56,368 nt of DNA from a virus: IMG/VR virus record IMGVR_UViG_3300032323_000661, positions 1 through 56,368 of that record. One strand, written 5' to 3'. Below are positions 1 to 8,055 of the stretch, in pieces. Made by a program: the position numbers and the translations under genes. The notes under the pieces were generated by a model. It did not search any database. It saw only the letters and a list, made by a program, of their open reading frames with translations, and had not been told where the DNA came from. The stretch's first letter is position 1. Each line of letters starts with the position of its first letter.

Positions 1-123
1 GAACTTCTGGATGTTGTTCGCCGCCTCGCTGGCAGTCAGCGTGTAGCTACCAGTCACTACGGGCTTGGTCAGCACGGTGAATGCGAAATTCGTGCTTACG
101 CCGTAGCCCACCGTGATGTAGGA
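1..123. repeat. Terminal direct repeat, left copy
   Basis: These 123 bases are identical to 56246-56368. The repeat lies inside one open reading frame that reads through the join without a shift. It is most simply the overlap of a circularly closed assembly of a circularly permuted or terminally redundant phage genome. A genuine short terminal repeat cannot be excluded from sequence alone. Confidence 0.95.
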
Positions 124-822
124 GGAGCCGGTACACACGATGAACGCCGATTCCTCGGGCTGAAAGTTCTTTTGCGTCGTTCCGTCGATGATCTGGCCAC
201 CGGTCGTCTGCACTGTCAGCGTGCCCGTGCCCGAGTTCTTGAGCATCGTGAACCAGTTGTTCCCGAGCACCGCAGCGGTGGGGAGAGTCACAACACCAGC
301 GCCACCACTCCAGATGCAAACCTGCGCCCGTTGGCCACTGTTGAAGGTCGAAGGGGACGCGAGACCGGTCGCTGGGTGGCTCTGGTTCAGTGTCACCCCC
401 GAGGCGACGAGACCAAGACCCGCGAGAGTGGCCGCGTCCACCGCCGAGGACCCCGCACCGAATGCGATGATGCCCCAAGTGCCCTCGACTGTCGGGTTCG
501 CGGTGATGTAGATATACTTGGCCTCGCCCGGGGCAATCGACACGATTGTGTTTGTCCCCGCGTAATCCTCGACCACGAAGGTGTTCGCCCCGACGTTGCG
601 AATCATCGCGTCTTGACCCACCGAGGCCTGATTGGCCGGAGGCATGTACAACTGCAGACCCGGCGCGGTGGCGGTCACCTCCATGATACGCGCTGCGTAG
701 TCGTCGGTCGCGTTGCCGTTGATCGGCCACTGCAACTGAGTGTTCGCCGACAGCGTTATAGCACGAAAGGAGACGTCCGTGGGTTGGACGACGTTACCGG
801 TAAAAGGACTGTTGTAACTCAT
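1..822 (-). CDS. Tail-associated structural protein, N-terminal part (cut by window edge)
   Basis: First 274 codons of a protein whose remaining 138 residues are encoded at 56245..55829, giving 412 aa in total. The start ATG at 822-820 overlaps the TGA of the upstream adaptor gene (ATGA). The product is rich in Gly, Thr, Ala and Val with no membrane segment, and has beta-type repeats such as GANTFVVEDYAG and NSGTGTLTVQTTGG. It lies between the adaptor and the nozzle-like protein, so it is inferred to be a virion protein, perhaps a tail appendage. I do not recognise its family. Confidence 0.8.
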   Translation of the reverse strand, partial: MSYNSPFTGNVVQPTDVSFRAITLSANTQLQWPINGNATDDYAARIMEVTATAPGLQLYMPPANQASVGQDAMIRNVGANTFVVEDYAGTNTIVSIAPGEAKYIYITANPTVEGTWGIIAFGAGSSAVDAATLAGLGLVASGVTLNQSHPATGLASPSTFNSGQRAQVCIWSGGAGVVTLPTAAVLGNNWFTMLKNSGTGTLTVQTTGGQIIDGTTQKNFQPEESAFIVCTGSSYITVGYGVSTNFAFTVLTKPVVTGSYTLTASEAANNIQKF

Positions 823-1454
823 GAATCCACCGCGATGGCTTGACGGTCAGCGATACGCAGCTTGTCTTCAGTCTTCAGCACCGCCATAATCTGGTTGTAC
901 TGATCCTGCCACATTGCGATGCGAGCGTCGTTTTTCAGAAATGGCATAGCCTGCAGCAATGTGCCGTACAGCAATGCCTGCGGAGCGTAAATCGTGAACC
1001 AGTTGGTCTGATTGCTTGAATCCAGCGGTTGCACCCGTTCGTAGTACAGTACTTCGAAGTTAAAGGGTGCGTTCGGGGTGGGGCCGATCAGCCAATGGGT
1101 GTAATCGTAATCACAAAAGAACTTCGGCACGTCCTGTAGGGCGGGGTCGGGCCAATAGTTCCGGATGTACTCGTACTTGCGCAGCAGCACCGGGCGGCGT
1201 TCACCGGCCACGGTAATGTTCATCGATACAGTCTTGTGCCACCGGGCGGGTTTATCGACGATATTCGACCCCTGCTCCAGCTGGCTCGCGGCCACAGTAA
1301 GGTTCCCAAGGAACTTGATCTGGCTAGCAATCACTTGCTCGGCCAGCATGATGAACGTAGGGATTTTTTGGAGGGTCGCCTGATCGGTACGCTCCAAGTA
1401 GCTGCTGATGTCTGCCACGAGCGAATCGTAGGTCATCACCGCTGCAGTAGTCAT
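819..1454 (-). CDS. Head-tail adaptor protein (SU10-adaptor type)
   Basis: This 211-aa protein starts MTTAAVMTYDSLVADI and has the helical N-terminus followed by a beta section (KFFCDYDYTHWLIGP, FNFEVLYYERVQPL) typical of podovirus adaptor proteins that join portal to tail nozzle. The assignment is from recalled family resemblance. The ribosome site GGAGGAGG lies 7 bases before the ATG. Its own promoter sits in the 61-base gap after the lysozyme gene. The following gene overlaps its stop by 4 bases. Confidence 0.7.
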   Translation of the reverse strand: MTTAAVMTYDSLVADISSYLERTDQATLQKIPTFIMLAEQVIASQIKFLGNLTVAASQLEQGSNIVDKPARWHKTVSMNITVAGERRPVLLRKYEYIRNYWPDPALQDVPKFFCDYDYTHWLIGPTPNAPFNFEVLYYERVQPLDSSNQTNWFTIYAPQALLYGTLLQAMPFLKNDARIAMWQDQYNQIMAVLKTEDKLRIADRQAIAVDS

Positions 1455-1489
1455 TGAACCTCCTCCAACGGTTTGCGGCGTTGAACTAT

Positions 1490-1519
1490 ATTATACCATT
1501 TAAGTGCCATAGGGGTCAA
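1490..1519 (-). promoter_or_regulatory. Promoter upstream of the adaptor gene
   Basis: On the minus strand: -35 TTGACC (1519-1514), an 18-base spacer and -10 TATAAT (1495-1490) with a TG one base upstream (extended -10). It lies between the lysozyme stop at 1516 and the adaptor start at 1454 and would drive the adaptor, nozzle and internal-protein genes. Confidence 0.7.
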
Positions 1520-2049
1520 TCTTTCGCCGGTCCGTCGCTCAAGAACAGGGCGATTTCGGCCTCCCGGCGTTTAACGAGCCCTGGGAGTACCCGACCGCCG
1601 CCCTTGGTCCATGCGCGAAACGCTTCGGCTGCGCCCGTCCAGTCCCCACGGTTCGCCCTCATGCGGATGGTGGAGCGCTGGAGATTACCTAGCCCGAAGT
1701 TAAAGGAAATAGAGACAAGAGCGTCGAAAGCGCCTTGACGCCCAGCCACACCGGGAACAAGACGAAGAACACCCCGTTCAAAAGTTCCGACGTCAGCGCG
1801 GAATAGTTCGTCGATCTCCGTTTTCGTCCAGACACGGTTGTCCTCCGGTTTTAAGGGCATCTCTTTGCGGATCATGGGGATGTCGGCTGTGGTCTTGCCC
1901 GGTGGCCGCACCACGGGGAGCCTAATCTGTTCTTGGTACAGGACGTGGCCATAGCCAATCGTCCAGATGTGCGCTGGGCAAAGGTAGGGCCGAGAGCGAA
2001 AGCCCTCGTACCGGTGCATTAGGTCTTCCCCCGCCTTGCTCAGCTTCAC
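1516..2049 (-). CDS. Endolysin, GH24 lysozyme (muramidase)
   Basis: Cleaves the glycan strands of peptidoglycan at the end of infection. The 177-aa product starts MKLSKAGEDLMHRYEGF and shows the lambdoid lysozyme triad as E15, C24 and T30 (Glu-8-Cys-5-Thr), followed by WTIGYGH, the usual GH24 context. The GTG start at 2049 is chosen because it overlaps the holin stop (GTGA); a GTG at 2061 would add four residues. No signal peptide is visible, so export depends on the holin encoded just upstream. Confidence 0.9.
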   Translation of the reverse strand: MKLSKAGEDLMHRYEGFRSRPYLCPAHIWTIGYGHVLYQEQIRLPVVRPPGKTTADIPMIRKEMPLKPEDNRVWTKTEIDELFRADVGTFERGVLRLVPGVAGRQGAFDALVSISFNFGLGNLQRSTIRMRANRGDWTGAAEAFRAWTKGGGRVLPGLVKRREAEIALFLSDGPAKD

Positions 2050-2549
2050 TTTTTGCCCCACTGACGGCTGCCGAACCAGAACCCGATGATCGCGCCCAGC
2101 ATCGCCATTTCGTCGCTGGAGAAGATCAGGTCGGAGTAGCGGATCACGTCGTCAATGCTGGTGATCAGCTCCGGTTGCTGGTACAGATACCAAGCCATGA
2201 AAGCGTTGATCGCCACCAGCTCCAGCACAAAGATGTAGGTCACGGTGGGCCGCACCGTACCCACGTAGTTGGTAACCCACTTGCTCGCGTTGTCTAAAAT
2301 CTTCTTGTCATGCTCAAGCGCAGCCTCAGTCATCCGGGCATCGGTCTCCATCGCTACCTGCTCAGTGCGAATCTCCTCGACACGGGCTTGGGCCGCAAAG
2401 CCAGCAGCGGCCAGTTGGAGTTCACGCTCGGTCTGGACCTGAGCCAGTCGCAGTTCGTGCGCTTGGTCAGCCCTGTTCTGGAAGTACTCCAGCAGCTTGG
2501 GCAAGCCGGAGATCAGCAAACCCCCGAGGGTTGAGAATAGTGATAGCAT
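2046..2549 (-). CDS. Holin, 3TM type
   Basis: Inner-membrane protein of 167 aa expected to form the lesion that releases the lysozyme. It has an N-terminal hydrophobic stretch (MLSLFSTLGGLLISGLP), a charged helical middle, then two hydrophobic segments (TYIFVLELVAINAFMAW and MAMLGAIIGFWFGSRQW). The order matches the recalled Holin_3TMs family of gene-transfer agents and phages. The ATG at 2549 overlaps the previous stop (TGATG), and the stop overlaps the lysozyme start. Confidence 0.8.
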   Translation of the reverse strand: MLSLFSTLGGLLISGLPKLLEYFQNRADQAHELRLAQVQTERELQLAAAGFAAQARVEEIRTEQVAMETDARMTEAALEHDKKILDNASKWVTNYVGTVRPTVTYIFVLELVAINAFMAWYLYQQPELITSIDDVIRYSDLIFSSDEMAMLGAIIGFWFGSRQWGKK

Positions 2550-3166
2550 CAATGGCCCCTTTTCGTTAGCATAGCGCTGGCGATCTCCAGCATGAATCTC
2601 ACCTGTTCGACATCCTTTGGCGGCTCCGTCCACCCCACCGTAATTTGTCCCACGAAACGGTGACTATCTGGCGGTACACTCACCCGGCAGGTGTAAGCCA
2701 CACCCTTCTCCAAATACCACAAGCCCACTTCGGACTGCGCGTAGCGGTACTCCCCGCACGGGATCTCGTTGGTCATCAGCCGTACCACGTCCGCATTGTT
2801 GGCCGAGTTCTGACTAAACAGCCCCACGTCGATGTCCTCGATGGTCTTGTCCCGCCCATCCTTGGTGTAGGCTCGGTACAGCACCCGACTGTTGAACAGC
2901 GGGTTGACCTTGAAGACCGCCACCACCGTGGCCCCGGTCTTTTTGAGCAGCATCGAACTCGCATCATCAGCGCGCCCAGTGTTGATCTCCGGCAGCTTCT
3001 TGGACTCCTTGTAGGCGTCCCGCATGAACTCTTGATTCTGCCACAGGAAATACCCGGAGAACGCTACGACGCCCATCACAAGGATGGCAAATAGCTTGAA
3101 CGGCGAATCTACATACCCGAGCACTTTGTCGAGTGTGGTGTTGGCGTTCAACTTCTCGTCGCTCAT
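2549..3166 (-). CDS. Membrane-anchored lysis-cassette protein, unknown
   Basis: A 205-aa protein with a short cytoplasmic N-terminus, one hydrophobic segment (about residues 25-43, FKLFAILVMGVVAFSGYFLW) and a large soluble domain with two cysteines (IPCGEYRY, AYTCRVSV). The layout suggests a single-pass protein with a periplasmic domain. It sits just before the holin with overlapping stop and start codons at both ends. A spanin or accessory lysis role is inferred from position only. Confidence 0.7.
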   Translation of the reverse strand: MSDEKLNANTTLDKVLGYVDSPFKLFAILVMGVVAFSGYFLWQNQEFMRDAYKESKKLPEINTGRADDASSMLLKKTGATVVAVFKVNPLFNSRVLYRAYTKDGRDKTIEDIDVGLFSQNSANNADVVRLMTNEIPCGEYRYAQSEVGLWYLEKGVAYTCRVSVPPDSHRFVGQITVGWTEPPKDVEQVRFMLEIASAMLTKRGH

Positions 3167-3609
3167 CTCAAGTGCAGCATGTACAGAACGATACCATAAA
3201 TGATTAGGCCCGCAAGGATTACCGTGGCGATGCCAATGGCGACGTACTCAGCCAGCCGCTCCATCTTGGCCTTGCGCAGCTTCGCAGCTCTCTCTGCGGC
3301 CTCTTGCGCTTCCCGGCGCTTGCGGGCAGCGGCGGCTTGGAACTTTACCCAGTCATTCCACATGCCGGGACGCCCAGCGTACACCATACGTTCGCGCAGC
3401 TCCTCCTCTTGAAGTCGGAGTTGCTCCAGTGCCATGAACTCTTCGAGGTCGGAACCACCACCCTTCTTGGTGACGCTCTCCTGGATCTTCGCCTTATTGT
3501 CAAAGTAGTCGAATACCTTTGAGCCGAGGGCCGACAGTTCCTTGCCGTTGGCCAGTGCGGCTTTAATTACTGAGAAAGCCGCATTCGCTGCCGCGATTTC
3601 TGCCAACAT
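3163..3609 (-). CDS. Coiled-coil protein with C-terminal membrane anchor
   Basis: This 148-aa product has an Ala-rich N-terminus, a long charged helix rich in Glu, Arg and Lys (about 60-115) and a C-terminal hydrophobic segment (AIGIATVILAGLIIYGIVLYM). The ribosome site GAGG lies within the end of the preceding 30-codon gene. It is part of the lysis or late membrane cluster. Function is unknown. Confidence 0.7.
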   Translation of the reverse strand: MLAEIAAANAAFSVIKAALANGKELSALGSKVFDYFDNKAKIQESVTKKGGGSDLEEFMALEQLRLQEEELRERMVYAGRPGMWNDWVKFQAAAARKRREAQEAAERAAKLRKAKMERLAEYVAIGIATVILAGLIIYGIVLYMLHLR

Positions 3610-3613
3610 ACTA

Positions 3614-3706
3614 CTACCTCAACAGCGGAACGAGAACGTGGACGCACCAAAGGATGAGTCCGACGACTAGGACCGCAGCGATGAAGCTTACGGCCCAGTC
3701 TCTCAT
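3614..3706 (-). CDS. 30-aa single-pass membrane peptide
   Basis: A short reading frame of 30 residues (begins MRDWAVSFIAAVL, ends VHVLVPLLR), almost entirely one hydrophobic helix with a charged residue at each end. Its ATG is two bases after the TGA of the gene at 3709-3909, and its stop is four bases before the next ATG, so it exactly fills the gap between two membrane-protein genes. It may be a holin accessory or antiholin; that is inference from position. Confidence 0.55.
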   Translation of the reverse strand: MRDWAVSFIAAVLVVGLILWCVHVLVPLLR

Positions 3707-3708
3707 AG

Positions 3709-3909
3709 TCAGAGTCCCAGGATCTTTTTAACGAATTCAGCCGCCACACCCGGGCCAAGCAAAACGGCACCAATAGTGATGTAGAGCAGCACCTCGATGG
3801 TCTTCATGCGCTTTTTGCCCGCATCGAGTGACTCGTTGATCTTCTCGTAACGGGCGGCGCAAACGGCTTCATGAACTGACATACGGGTATCCATCGATTC
3901 CTCGGTCAT
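3709..3909 (-). CDS. Small membrane protein, haemolysin XhlA-like
   Basis: Using the ATG at 3909 gives 66 aa starting MTEESMDTRMSVHEAV. A soluble N-terminal helix (HEAVCAARYEKINESLDAG) is followed by a hydrophobic segment (IEVLLYITIGAVLLGPGVA) and a short amphipathic tail. The pattern resembles the small XhlA-type proteins often found in lysis cassettes. A TTG six bases upstream is a possible alternative start. Confidence 0.6.
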   Translation of the reverse strand: MTEESMDTRMSVHEAVCAARYEKINESLDAGKKRMKTIEVLLYITIGAVLLGPGVAAEFVKKILGL

Positions 3910-3911
3910 AA

Positions 3912-4175
3912 TCAAGCCCCATCAGCGGGTGCCTCAGGTGCAGCGTCCTCGACGGGTTCTGCGACCGGGGCCTCGGGTTGTGGTGGCGTGTACTGAACTG
4001 TGCCCTCGACGTCCTTGATAGTGCCGTCCTCTTCGATTGTCCACCCCGGCTCTACCGAGATGGGCGTCTCGACCGACGCCGCAATAATGCTGGGATGGAA
4101 GCACTGCTCGACTGAGAATCCCGGCACTGCGTTCAGGATCTCGGCCACTGTTTGATTTACAAGACGTACTCGCAT
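3912..4175 (-). CDS. Small acidic protein after the Gly-rich adhesin
   Basis: An 87-aa protein starting MRVRLVNQTVAEIL, with an acidic Pro/Ala-rich C-terminal tail (PQPEAPVAEPVEDAAPEAP). The ATG at 4175 has a GGAG site 7 bases upstream. It lies between the adhesin and the lysis genes. Small proteins after fibre genes are often fibre-assembly chaperones, but no motif proves that here. Confidence 0.6.
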   Translation of the reverse strand: MRVRLVNQTVAEILNAVPGFSVEQCFHPSIIAASVETPISVEPGWTIEEDGTIKDVEGTVQYTPPQPEAPVAEPVEDAAPEAPADGA

Positions 4176-4176
4176 T

Positions 4177-4905
4177 TCAATACTCCACAATCACAAGACC
4201 TGCTGCGCCTGATGCGCTGGTGCCGCCGCCGCCACCGGGGAAACCACCGGGGCCACTAGGACCACCACCGCCACCGTTAAAACCTGATTGGTTGTTGGTG
4301 CCACCACCACCGGGGCCGGTGCCGATAAGATCTATGGAGAAACTTCCACCGAACGAAACCGCGCTAGAAGCACCGCCACCAAGACCAGACGATGTGAGAC
4401 CAGACGCGCCTATTTCACCCGCGCTTGAAGAGCCGCCACCCGACGCGGAAGATGTGCGATTTGGTATCGCACCACCGTTACCACCGTTGCCCCACAAACT
4501 AGCTACACCCCCGCCACCAGAGCCGCTGCTCGCCCCGCCAGTGGTGTTCACATCACCACCAACGCCGAACCCGCCGACACCACCGCTGCCTTGAGCACCA
4601 CCCGTTGCCGAAACGAGCGTACCGAATGAAGACGTGCCACCAGCGGTTCCTGCACTACTGCCGCCCACTGTAACCCCAACTGAGGTGATGCCGAGACCAG
4701 CTAGGTTGAAAATAGTACGCATGGCGAACCCGCCACCACCGCCGCCACCACCGCCACCGCCACCCCATACCCGCACACGGACGTTATTCACTCCGGGCGG
4801 TATAGTAAAAGTGCCACTTACGCCATAAACTTGAACTTGACCGAAACCAAACACACCCGAGCCGGGCATGGAATTAGAGACGATTGCTTGAGTCGGGTAC
4901 GCCAT
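4177..4905 (-). CDS. Glycine-rich tail adhesin
   Basis: This 242-aa protein contains TFTIPPGVNNVRVRVWGG followed by a run of glycines, the classic opening of Gly-rich domains at phage fibre tips. The rest is Gly/Ser-rich with polyglycine turns, consistent with a bundle of polyglycine helices presenting short variable loops to the receptor. It follows the 941-aa fibre gene with a TAATG overlap, as tip adhesins often do. The repetitive GGN codons make the complementary strand look open; that is a shadow. Confidence 0.75.
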   Translation of the reverse strand: MAYPTQAIVSNSMPGSGVFGFGQVQVYGVSGTFTIPPGVNNVRVRVWGGGGGGGGGGGGFAMRTIFNLAGLGITSVGVTVGGSSAGTAGGTSSFGTLVSATGGAQGSGGVGGFGVGGDVNTTGGASSGSGGGGVASLWGNGGNGGAIPNRTSSASGGGSSSAGEIGASGLTSSGLGGGASSAVSFGGSFSIDLIGTGPGGGGTNNQSGFNGGGGGPSGPGGFPGGGGGTSASGAAGLVIVEY

Positions 4906-7730
4906 TATTTGCCTCCAGAAAGAATCACGTTGCGACCAGAGATAGTGCCGCGTATACCGACATCAAGCGCAGGAGTGTTGAAGTCGAACGCCTGCGATGT
5001 GGTACCAGCGGGATATTGGGAATTCAAGGTGGCCGCGCCATTCACTTGCAAGACTCCCGTACCACCCGCCGCACATTCCGAGGCCGACACACCAGCGAGG
5101 CAGTAACCATTCGAGGGCGACGGAATCAGTGCGGTGTTGGATGCTGTTACACCCGCCGTAATGTTAGTGGTATATGTCGAAGCTACAGTACACAACAACC
5201 CGACTCTAATCGAGCCAGAAGAGTTGCTGCCGCCATCAATGAAAGCAAAGGCGTAAATGTTGTCGTAAAGATTCACGATTTGAGCCTGCGAACCACAAGT
5301 AGTATTAGTGTTTTGGCCAGTGATCGTCAGACCTGTACCGTCGATCGAGACGTTGCTGTTGGGGGCAACGTTGCCACCAGCGGCAAACTGAGAGGCAGAC
5401 GGGGAATACCGGTACCAAGCTGGGCTACCATCGATGCGAATCATCACTACCTCGCCATTTTGTCCAACACAAGGATTAGCAGCGTTGTAATCCACGCTAC
5501 CGATAGCTGTCGTTAAGTTGCCGCCTCCGGGTGTGGATTTAGCGACCCTTCTCGAACCACCAGCGCTAGTTGCTCCGACCACGGTGCCGTATGGAGTCAT
5601 CACACAACCCTCGCCGTAATTCTGCGTGCTATAACCGGAGCTGTTAACAGAACTCACTTGAAAGAAGTACAGTGAATTCGTGGTGGCATTGCGAGTGAAG
5701 TATTGCGTGTAACCCGTAGATTGAGAAGTCGCATAATGTCTAATCGCCACATCCCCTGCAGCGTCTGATGCAATGCGGATATTTTGGTTACCGCCGAAAG
5801 CGTCACCATTTACCAATGCTTGGAAAACGGCAGAGTCGTCGTAAACTAACACACAAACAGAACCATTGCTGTTGTTGTTGATCCCTACCACGAAAGAATC
5901 GTTGCCGAATGGTGCAATGTCGTGTCCGGCGCTGCTGTTCCAACTACCGACATCGGAGAAACCTCCCCCAGCAGAAACCCCTGTGGCCAACAAAACGTAG
6001 GTATTGGCTGCGTAAACCGCGAAATTAACCGTGCTGGAGTTGGTGCACCAAGACACCACTAGCTTGCCATTGCCGAGGCAAGTGCAGCGCACGAGTTGTG
6101 CCGCAGCATTCGTTGCAACAGTAGTCGTAGAAATCAGCGTTCCACTAGGGTTGAAGACAGAGAAAGATACAACGTTCAATGTATTTCTGTAAGCGATTAC
6201 GAACTGACCATTGGTCATGTCGGTCAAGGCCATCGAATTGATGTTGCCACCCCCAATTGCCGTATAAGGAGCGAGGACGAACGTAGATCCACTGGAAACC
6301 GGTACGTTAAGCGTCAGCGTTTGGGTGGTTGCGGCCAAGAAAGAAGCGGAATTCGGAGTGGAGGCAGATCTCGCATAACCAGAAACCGCAGCGCTAACAG
6401 CACCTACAGAGGAATTCGCCGCAAATCTACGCCGTATACCGGTCGCAGTCACATTGGTTTTATTAACCTGAATGTAGGGCATCGAATGGTATGTGTAACC
6501 CGTGGACACGTAACTGTTGTCAATCAGGGTGAGAAATGTACTGCCCTCAAGGATCGTAATCCTCTGGTTACGCCCCGCTTGAGTAGCTGCAAAATACCCC
6601 GGCAATCCGACCAACTCAACAGATGAAACTACAGCCGAGGCTGCGCTTAGCCGCCTTAAAATCACAGTTCCGGTACTGGGCACACATGTTGTCGCCACGT
6701 AACCACCCCCGGACAGGGCGTAGCCATTGACTGTTTGCTGGAAGGCTTCTAAATTTGTCACAACACCGGACACAGCGCCGGTTGATTGGTTATAGGTCCT
6801 AACTGCAGCGAAAAAAGATGAACTATCTATCGAAAGAACTATACCCAAGCCTGTACTTAGAGTAATAAAATCATAGCCCGTGCTGCTAGACCAATCCGAC
6901 TGCACCGAATATGTTGCGACAAAACCACCAGTGTTATCAAACCGAGAGATGCTCAAAGATGAGCTACCAACTGGGTACAGTGCGGCAAAAGTGTTGTCGC
7001 TGAATGTAGTGACCACAATTTGTGAATCGCTGTTCCACCCGCTAACAGTCGAGGACGTACCACCGACACCGACACTGGAAAACACCCGGAAGCGGTAATT
7101 AGAAGACACTTGGGTGGCAATGACGTAGCCACCACCAGACAACGCCCGAATTTCGAGAGTACCGAAGCCTGTCCCTAATGTGGCATCCTGCGCAATAGCT
7201 GTGACTACCGCGCCTGTATTCGAATAAACGCCGTGAGCTATTCCATCACTGGTAGTGTTGCGGAAAGCTACCGCGAACCCACCACCGGTAAGTGCGCATA
7301 CCCCGATAAGACCTTGGTTAGAAATGTTCAAAGACCCGATTTGGGTCCTATCCACTACGATTGCCCCGCTTTGGTCGATTATTTTGAAGTATGCAGGAGA
7401 GCCGCCACTTGAAAGGTGTTCGCCATACACTACAACGATGTTACCGTTGGTTAGTGTCGCAGCACTCGTAGCGCGGGTGTTGGTGGAGCCTGTCCGGGTG
7501 TTCGGATTGTAATTCGCCCAGTTAACCGTGGCGTTGAATGCTATCTGATTTTGAGTTACGTCAGCATTGATTGGAAAGTTGGCGCTTGTCACTGCGTTTC
7601 CGGGGATCGTTCCGAAGTTGCTGTCGCGGAAGTAAACCAGATCGCCCGACTGAAAACCAGCCGTAGATGAAACGGAAGAATATGCGGGTGTCAGCGTGGT
7701 GTTGGGGACTGGAGGAGTGATGCGAGACAT
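4905..7730 (-). CDS. Large tail fibre with repeated propeller-like blades
   Basis: A 941-aa protein with a Pro/Thr-rich N-terminus and many recurring units of the form GGGFAVAFRN, GGGYVIATQ, NGNIVVVYG and NGKLVVSWC, each about 45-60 residues apart. This spacing resembles blades of beta-propellers. Composition is rich in Ser, Thr, Asn and Gly with no membrane segment or catalytic motif. It is probably a receptor-binding fibre or tailspike. The ribosome site GAAGGG precedes ATG 7730. Confidence 0.7.
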   Translation of the reverse strand: MSRITPPVPNTTLTPAYSSVSSTAGFQSGDLVYFRDSNFGTIPGNAVTSANFPINADVTQNQIAFNATVNWANYNPNTRTGSTNTRATSAATLTNGNIVVVYGEHLSSGGSPAYFKIIDQSGAIVVDRTQIGSLNISNQGLIGVCALTGGGFAVAFRNTTSDGIAHGVYSNTGAVVTAIAQDATLGTGFGTLEIRALSGGGYVIATQVSSNYRFRVFSSVGVGGTSSTVSGWNSDSQIVVTTFSDNTFAALYPVGSSSLSISRFDNTGGFVATYSVQSDWSSSTGYDFITLSTGLGIVLSIDSSSFFAAVRTYNQSTGAVSGVVTNLEAFQQTVNGYALSGGGYVATTCVPSTGTVILRRLSAASAVVSSVELVGLPGYFAATQAGRNQRITILEGSTFLTLIDNSYVSTGYTYHSMPYIQVNKTNVTATGIRRRFAANSSVGAVSAAVSGYARSASTPNSASFLAATTQTLTLNVPVSSGSTFVLAPYTAIGGGNINSMALTDMTNGQFVIAYRNTLNVVSFSVFNPSGTLISTTTVATNAAAQLVRCTCLGNGKLVVSWCTNSSTVNFAVYAANTYVLLATGVSAGGGFSDVGSWNSSAGHDIAPFGNDSFVVGINNNSNGSVCVLVYDDSAVFQALVNGDAFGGNQNIRIASDAAGDVAIRHYATSQSTGYTQYFTRNATTNSLYFFQVSSVNSSGYSTQNYGEGCVMTPYGTVVGATSAGGSRRVAKSTPGGGNLTTAIGSVDYNAANPCVGQNGEVVMIRIDGSPAWYRYSPSASQFAAGGNVAPNSNVSIDGTGLTITGQNTNTTCGSQAQIVNLYDNIYAFAFIDGGSNSSGSIRVGLLCTVASTYTTNITAGVTASNTALIPSPSNGYCLAGVSASECAAGGTGVLQVNGAATLNSQYPAGTTSQAFDFNTPALDVGIRGTISGRNVILSGGK

Positions 7731-7734
7731 AGTA

Positions 7735-8046
7735 TTACCCTTCGAAACCGTAGACGCTCACGGAGCAGTTAGAAGTGGAGCAGTTGGCGACCACACGTTT
7801 TGCGGCCTCAGCGACAAGGCCTCCTCGTTCAAGTACGCCCCCCGGAGGTAGGACGGTCTGGAACTCGATGAATTCGCTGGCCGTAGGTGGTACGGACGCT
7901 GCAAGCGCCAGATTCACCGCCGCAGAGCTTGAGCCAGTGTTGACCACGGAGATGTTGAACGTAGCGAACGTGGCCGCAGGCACGATGTACACAGTGGCGT
8001 TGGTGTTCGCTGTTGGGTTGGCTTGTCCGAGAATTCCAGTTGGCAT
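7735..8046 (-). CDS. Small structural protein in the fibre cluster
   Basis: A 103-aa protein starting MPTGILGQANPTANTNATVYIVPA, all beta-like. One stretch (FNISVVNTGSSSAAVNLALA) recalls an immunoglobulin-like strand pattern. It contains PPGGVLERGG and ends CSTSNCSVSVYGFEG. It lies between two fibre genes with an AAGGA site 9 bases before the ATG. A minor fibre or decoration role is inferred. Confidence 0.65.
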   Translation of the reverse strand: MPTGILGQANPTANTNATVYIVPAATFATFNISVVNTGSSSAAVNLALAASVPPTASEFIEFQTVLPPGGVLERGGLVAEAAKRVVANCSTSNCSVSVYGFEG

Positions 8047-8055
8047 ATTCTTTCC

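Noticed and set aside
47-730. Long minus-strand frame starting MADQRQRDRRLRS
   Set aside because: It overlaps, in another frame, the tail protein at 822..1, which has the better start (ATGA coupling), normal composition and continuation across the join. The Arg/His-rich product is a typical GC-rich shadow.
4740-4770. Simple GCC/ACC repeat tract
   Set aside because: It is the polyglycine stretch of the tail adhesin read on the other strand.
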